Source: DASXRA01 sp036506155 (lineage in GTDB: Bacteria; Actinomycetota; Actinomycetes; Mycobacteriales; Jatrophihabitantaceae). Taken from it: a stretch of 64,000 nucleotides of DNA. Positions within the stretch are counted from its first letter, which is position 1. Each line of letters opens with the position of its first letter. Location of the stretch: contig DASXSF010000067.1 in assembly GCA_036506155.1 (NCBI GenBank), positions 1 through 64,000 of the forward strand, written 5' to 3'. The notes beneath the pieces are model-generated. The model was given only the letters and a program-made list of their open reading frames with translations, was not told the DNA's origin and ran no database searches. This document shows, one piece after another, positions 60,028 through 64,000 of the stretch. Position numbers and translations under genes: made by a program.

Positions 60028-63000
60028 CCCGTCGTCAGCGCGAACACGTGCATGGCGGTGATGCTGCCGCCGACCCGGTTGGAAACGCTCGGGAACGTCA
60101 CCGAGGCCACCGTCTTCGCCGAGTTCAACGGGACCTCCGCCGCGAACACGTACATGGTGATCGGCTGCGAGCTACCACCCGTCGAGTTGCGATACGGCAT
60201 GGTGGCGACGGTGATGTTGCCGTTCGACGGGGACTGGGCCCAGTCGCCGAAGAACAGCGTGGCTGTGGTCGACGTCCCATCGGTGTAGTGCACCGTAATG
60301 GTGCCCTGCGAACTTCCGTTGGTCGACGAGCCGAGCAGGCCGAGCTTCGTCGCGCCCGACGCGCCGTTCACCAGCATGGTCTGCCCGGCGGCCAGGATGT
60401 TGTCCAGCTGGCAGGACTGGGCATTCGGCCACGTGTACGTCAACCCGTCGGCGGTCGCCGTGCCGCCCGGAGTGAGCCCGGCCGTGGCCAGTGCGTCCGC
60501 GGAGTAGCTGAAGCCGTCGCCGTCGTAGTTCGCACACGCCTGGTTACTGTCGGACGAGATGCCGGCGTTGTTGTAGTAGTCGGCCGGGTTGGCGGTGGCC
60601 GAGATCCCGAGCGCCGCGGTGTCGGAGGTCTGCGCGGAGGCGTTCACCACGGTGACCATCGCCGTGGTGCCGGGCCACACGTGAAACACCACCCCGTTCG
60701 TGCCACTCGGGGTCGGGACCGTGAACGTGATCTGCGTGTCGCTCCAGCTGTCGACCTGGAACGTCGCGGTGTTACCCGGGGCGCCCCAGTTCGTGCCGTT
60801 GTCGGAGAACGCGACGTAGCCGGTGCCCTGCGTGGCGCCGAACCCGGATCCGTTGATCGTCACGACGTCAGCGGCATTCGCGGAGGCCGGTGACAGGGAA
60901 GCCACGACCGCGCCACTCATCGCTGACGTTGCCGTGCCGATCGAGAAGATGTGCAACTGCCCCTGCGTGGCGCCGTTCGGCAGGGTCACGCTGGCGAGCG
61001 TCTTGTTGGGATCGACCGGCAGCGCAGCCGAGAAGATGTGGGTGGCCGTGTTGTCCCGGCCGCCGCTGCAACCGGCGCAGTTGCGGTACGGCGTGTTGAT
61101 CGCGACCACGTTGCCGTACGACGGTTGCGACCGGTTCGCATTGAGCGTCCAGTCGGACAAGCCGAGCCAGAACTGCGACGTGCTGCCGTCGGAGTAGGTG
61201 AGCGTCGTCAGTCCCTGACTGGGTCCATTCGTGGCCGCGCCGAGGAAGCCGACCTGCTGCGTGCCGGTCGGGGCGTTGACGGTCACGGTCTGACCCGACG
61301 CGATGGCGTCGCTCGGCAGGCCCGGGTCGGACGGGGGCCACGCGTAGTTGATGCCGCCGGCGGTGACTGTGCTGCCCGGCGCGACACCCTGGGCGGCGAG
61401 TGCCTCGGCCGAGTAGCTGCGCACGCCGCCGTCGAAGTTGCCCTGGCTGACGTTGCCGTCGTCGGACACCCCGGCGTTGTTGTACGCCGCGAGCAGGCTG
61501 CCCGGCTGGGCGACCAGCACGGTCAGCGTGAGCCCGGGCAGTGATGTGTCGCCGCTGCTCAGCGTGATCGGCACCGAGTAGAAGTTCTGCGCGGTGCTCG
61601 CGCCCGGCTTGATCGTGAGCGTGATCGTGCTGCGGCCGTTCGGGGGCATACGGACGACGCCCTGATTCGACGCGGTCACGCTGACCCCGGCCGGCGCCGA
61701 GGGGCTGACCTGCATCGTCTGCGCGGCGGTGGTCGCGTTCGCCCCGCCGAGCGTCACGGTCGCGCTGCCGCCAGGCGCGACGGTCATCTGCGGGCTCGCG
61801 AGGTACCCCACGACCGGGTGCAGCCCGTCGCTGTAGGACGGCGGGGCGTCCTCCGGGGCGGTGCCCCACGTCGTGGGCGTCGTGCTGAGCGTCCAGTCGA
61901 GCGTGGCGCCCTGGCTCAGCGTCGAGAACGGCACGTACAGCTTGTGGTACGGGCTGCCGTTGAGCTTCAGGTTGGCCACGTAGAAGTTGGTGGATGACGC
62001 GCCGGGGGCCGTTGTTGGTGACCGCCTTGCCGTTCGGCAGCGTGATCTGCGTGTAGGGGAAGGCCGGGCTGTTGAAGACCAGGTTGTCGCTACCCGAGTT
62101 CTCCGGGTACATGCCCAGCATCTCCCAGATGAAGGTCGAGCTGTTGGCACCGAGGTCGTCGTTGTTGTCCAGGCTCGGACCGGGCTGGTACATGGTGTTG
62201 CGGATGTTGTTGACAGCTTGCTGCGTACCGGCCGGGTCGCTGGCGTAGAGCCCCATGTATTGCTCACCGAAGTCGAACTCGTTCGTCAGCTGCGCGAACA
62301 TGCCGAACCCGTTCGGCTGTGACAGATAGTCGCGCAGCATGGGCGCGACCTGGGAGTTTCCGCCGAGCAGGGAGAACAGCGCCGCGTAGCTGTTCGGGGT
62401 GTTCCATAAGTACTCGTACGCGTCGCCCTCGACGTAGCGGTCGGTGGTGGTCCCGGTGATGCCCGGCACGAACTGGCCGTTGGCGTTGCGCGGGTTCAGC
62501 AGGTTGTTCACGGGATTGAAGACGTTCTCCCAGTTGTTCGCCCGGGCCCGCAGCATGGCTGCATTCGTGTGATCGCCGAGCGCGTCGGCGAAGAACGACA
62601 GCGCGAGGTCCTCCGTGTTGTACTCCTCGAGCGTCGGCACGTAGCCGTGCGGGTTGCAGCAGCCGTAACTGCCGTCCTCCGGGAGATAGCCGTACTTGTC
62701 TTCCAGTGCCTCGCCGGGCCGCACGTCGTTGACCGTGGTCGCCTGCGCGAGCATGTCCTTCAATGCCGTGGCCGTATCGAAGTTGTGCGCGCCGAATGCG
62801 TAGAAGTCGGCGATGATCGACTGCATGGGGTCGCCGACCATCACGTAGTTGTTGTCCTGGTTGTAGCCCCACTGCTGCAGCAAGTGATCTTCGCTGTAGT
62901 AGTTGAGTTGCGACTGAACCATGTCACCAGCCGGCGCCGGGTCGAGCATCGCCTGCAGCTGGGACAGTGAATGGTAGATTTCCCAGCCGGAGTACATCCC

Positions 63001-64000
63001 GTACTGGTCGTGCTGCCCGTTCGCGACGGTGTGCATGGCCATGTCGGCGCCCATGAACTGACCGTTGACGTCGCTGCTGATGTTGGGCTGGATGAAGTCC
63101 TTGTACAGCAGGCTGTAGAACATCTGGGTCTTCGCGAACGTGCTGCCGGAGACCTGAATCCGGCCGAGCAACGTGTTCCAGTCCTGCTGGGCCGCGGCTT
63201 TGACCGTGTCGAAGTCCCAACCCGGGTTCTCGCTCTGCCAGTCGAGCGCGGCGTTCGCATCGCTGACGTAGGAGATGCCCAGCTTCGCCTGGACGGTCTG
63301 TGCCGTGGTCGTGTCGAACGTGAGGTAGACCGCCGACGGCCCGCTGGATCCGGTGATCACCTGCGAAGCGGTGAACGGCTGGTCGAAGGTGATGTCGAAA
63401 TGCACCGTGTAGGTCTGCGGCTGGCCGTCGTTGGTGCTCTCGCCGCAGAAGTGGCCGCTCGTCTCGGACCCGGAGATCTCGTGGTTGCTGACGACCGTCG
63501 CGGTGCTCGGCGCGAACTCGCCGTTCTGGGCATCCCGGAGCTTGATCAGGAAGCCGGCCTGTGTCGTGGCGGGATAGGTGAATCGCGCCATCGAGCTGTG
63601 GGCTGTCGCGGTGAACTGCGAGGTGATCGTGTTCGGCTGGTTGGACTGGGCCGCGTAATAGCCGGCCTGGGCCACCTTGTTCGTGTTGCTGAAGGCGCTG
63701 AGCACGCTGTTCGGGTTACCGCTGGGGAGCGGGCTGGTCAGGGGAGCATCGGCACGTCCTCGCCGGCGCCACAGCCCGGGCCGCTGACGTGGGTCAACGA
63801 GTATCCGGTCATCGACGTGTCGCCGAAGTTGTAGCCGCCACCTGCGGCGCGGTTGGGCATGGTGTCCGGGCTCCACTGCACCATGCCGAACGGCACCTCG
63901 GCTCCGGGGAACGTGTTGCCCCCGCCGCAGGTCCAGGTTCGGGTATCCACGAGAGTGGCCGGGTCGCTCACGGGCTGGCTGAGCACCGACGTGTTGCGCG
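60024..64000 (-). pseudogene. secreted GH92 alpha-mannosidase, partial, two frameshifts
   Basis: The gene enters from the right edge (LVDTRTWTCGGGNTFPGAEVPF, GMVQWSPDTMP), so the N-terminus is missing. The GH92 body has SQFTATAHSSMARFTYP, QWGYNQDNNYVMVGDPM and NNDDLGANSSTFIWEMLGMYP with the catalytic Asp region. A C-terminal array follows: a NEW3-like domain, a beta-sandwich (YNNAGVSDDGNVSQG...), an IPT/TIG domain (LSPASANAADVVTINGSGFG), and a second copy of the beta-sandwich (YYNNAGISSDSN...). Frames change near 63750 (one C missing from a C-run) and near 62012 (one extra base beside GGCCCCC). Repaired, it is over 1,300 residues. Acts outside the cell on alpha-1,2-mannosides. Confidence 0.88.

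Overview
This is a GC-rich actinobacterial chromosome segment. The evidence is the strong G/C bias at third codon positions, frequent GTG/TTG starts, ATGA stop/start overlaps, LacI-controlled sugar ABC transport, KdpD/KdpE and MprAB-like two-component systems, and a 14-bp GGGAC-N4-GTCCC box beside a universal stress gene. Genus cannot be fixed by eye. The lifestyle suggested is a soil or plant-litter degrader of xylan, arabinoxylan and mannan-type glycans.

Layout. 1-16033 is a hemicellulose region. It holds the C-terminus of a GH43 enzyme, a LacI regulator with a secreted GH10 xylanase, a GH8 enzyme resembling reducing-end xylose-releasing oligoxylanases, a GH3 glycosidase translationally coupled to a second LacI regulator, and a divergent binding-protein/permease/permease ABC importer. 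A LacI-type operator sits between the divergent promoters. A GH51 arabinofuranosidase remnant lies at its right end. An IS21-type transposase remnant lies between GH8 and GH3.

16034-22104 is a rearranged, mobile stretch. A complete IS6-family element with terminal inverted repeats sits where two unrelated truncated genes meet (GH51 and a HEPN-like gene) and has no target duplication. It is followed by a truncated TadE-like gene, a large serine recombinase, a tyrosine integrase with arm-type repeats, and the 3' half of a tRNA-Glu(CTC) gene, which looks like an attachment half-site.

22105-46900 is mostly housekeeping or accessory single genes: YkvA, a secreted protein, an MFS exporter with a coupled secreted helical protein, Tag glycosylase, CspA, NadE, GAP-family and TMEM175-like membrane proteins. 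It also holds a TetR-controlled four-gene operon (class IV aminotransferase, cupin, MDR oxidoreductase, ABM-type protein) with two matching operator palindromes. A 963-residue kinase/M23/class III aminotransferase fusion lies next to it.

46901-64000 carries a tandem USP, an S53 peptidase, an MprAB-like pair and a secreted protein with a duplicated module. A KimA-like permease fused to an OB-fold domain is divergent from KdpD/KdpE, with no kdpFABC present. An aldo/keto reductase, a DHA2 exporter and a large secreted GH92 mannosidase running off the right edge complete the window.

At least six otherwise recognisable genes carry single-base indels, often beside short G/C runs (VOC, SDR twice, GH51, ankyrin, GH92 twice). 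Two (GNAT, GH51) carry in-frame nonsense codons. The indels could be assembly errors; the IS-associated truncations look real.
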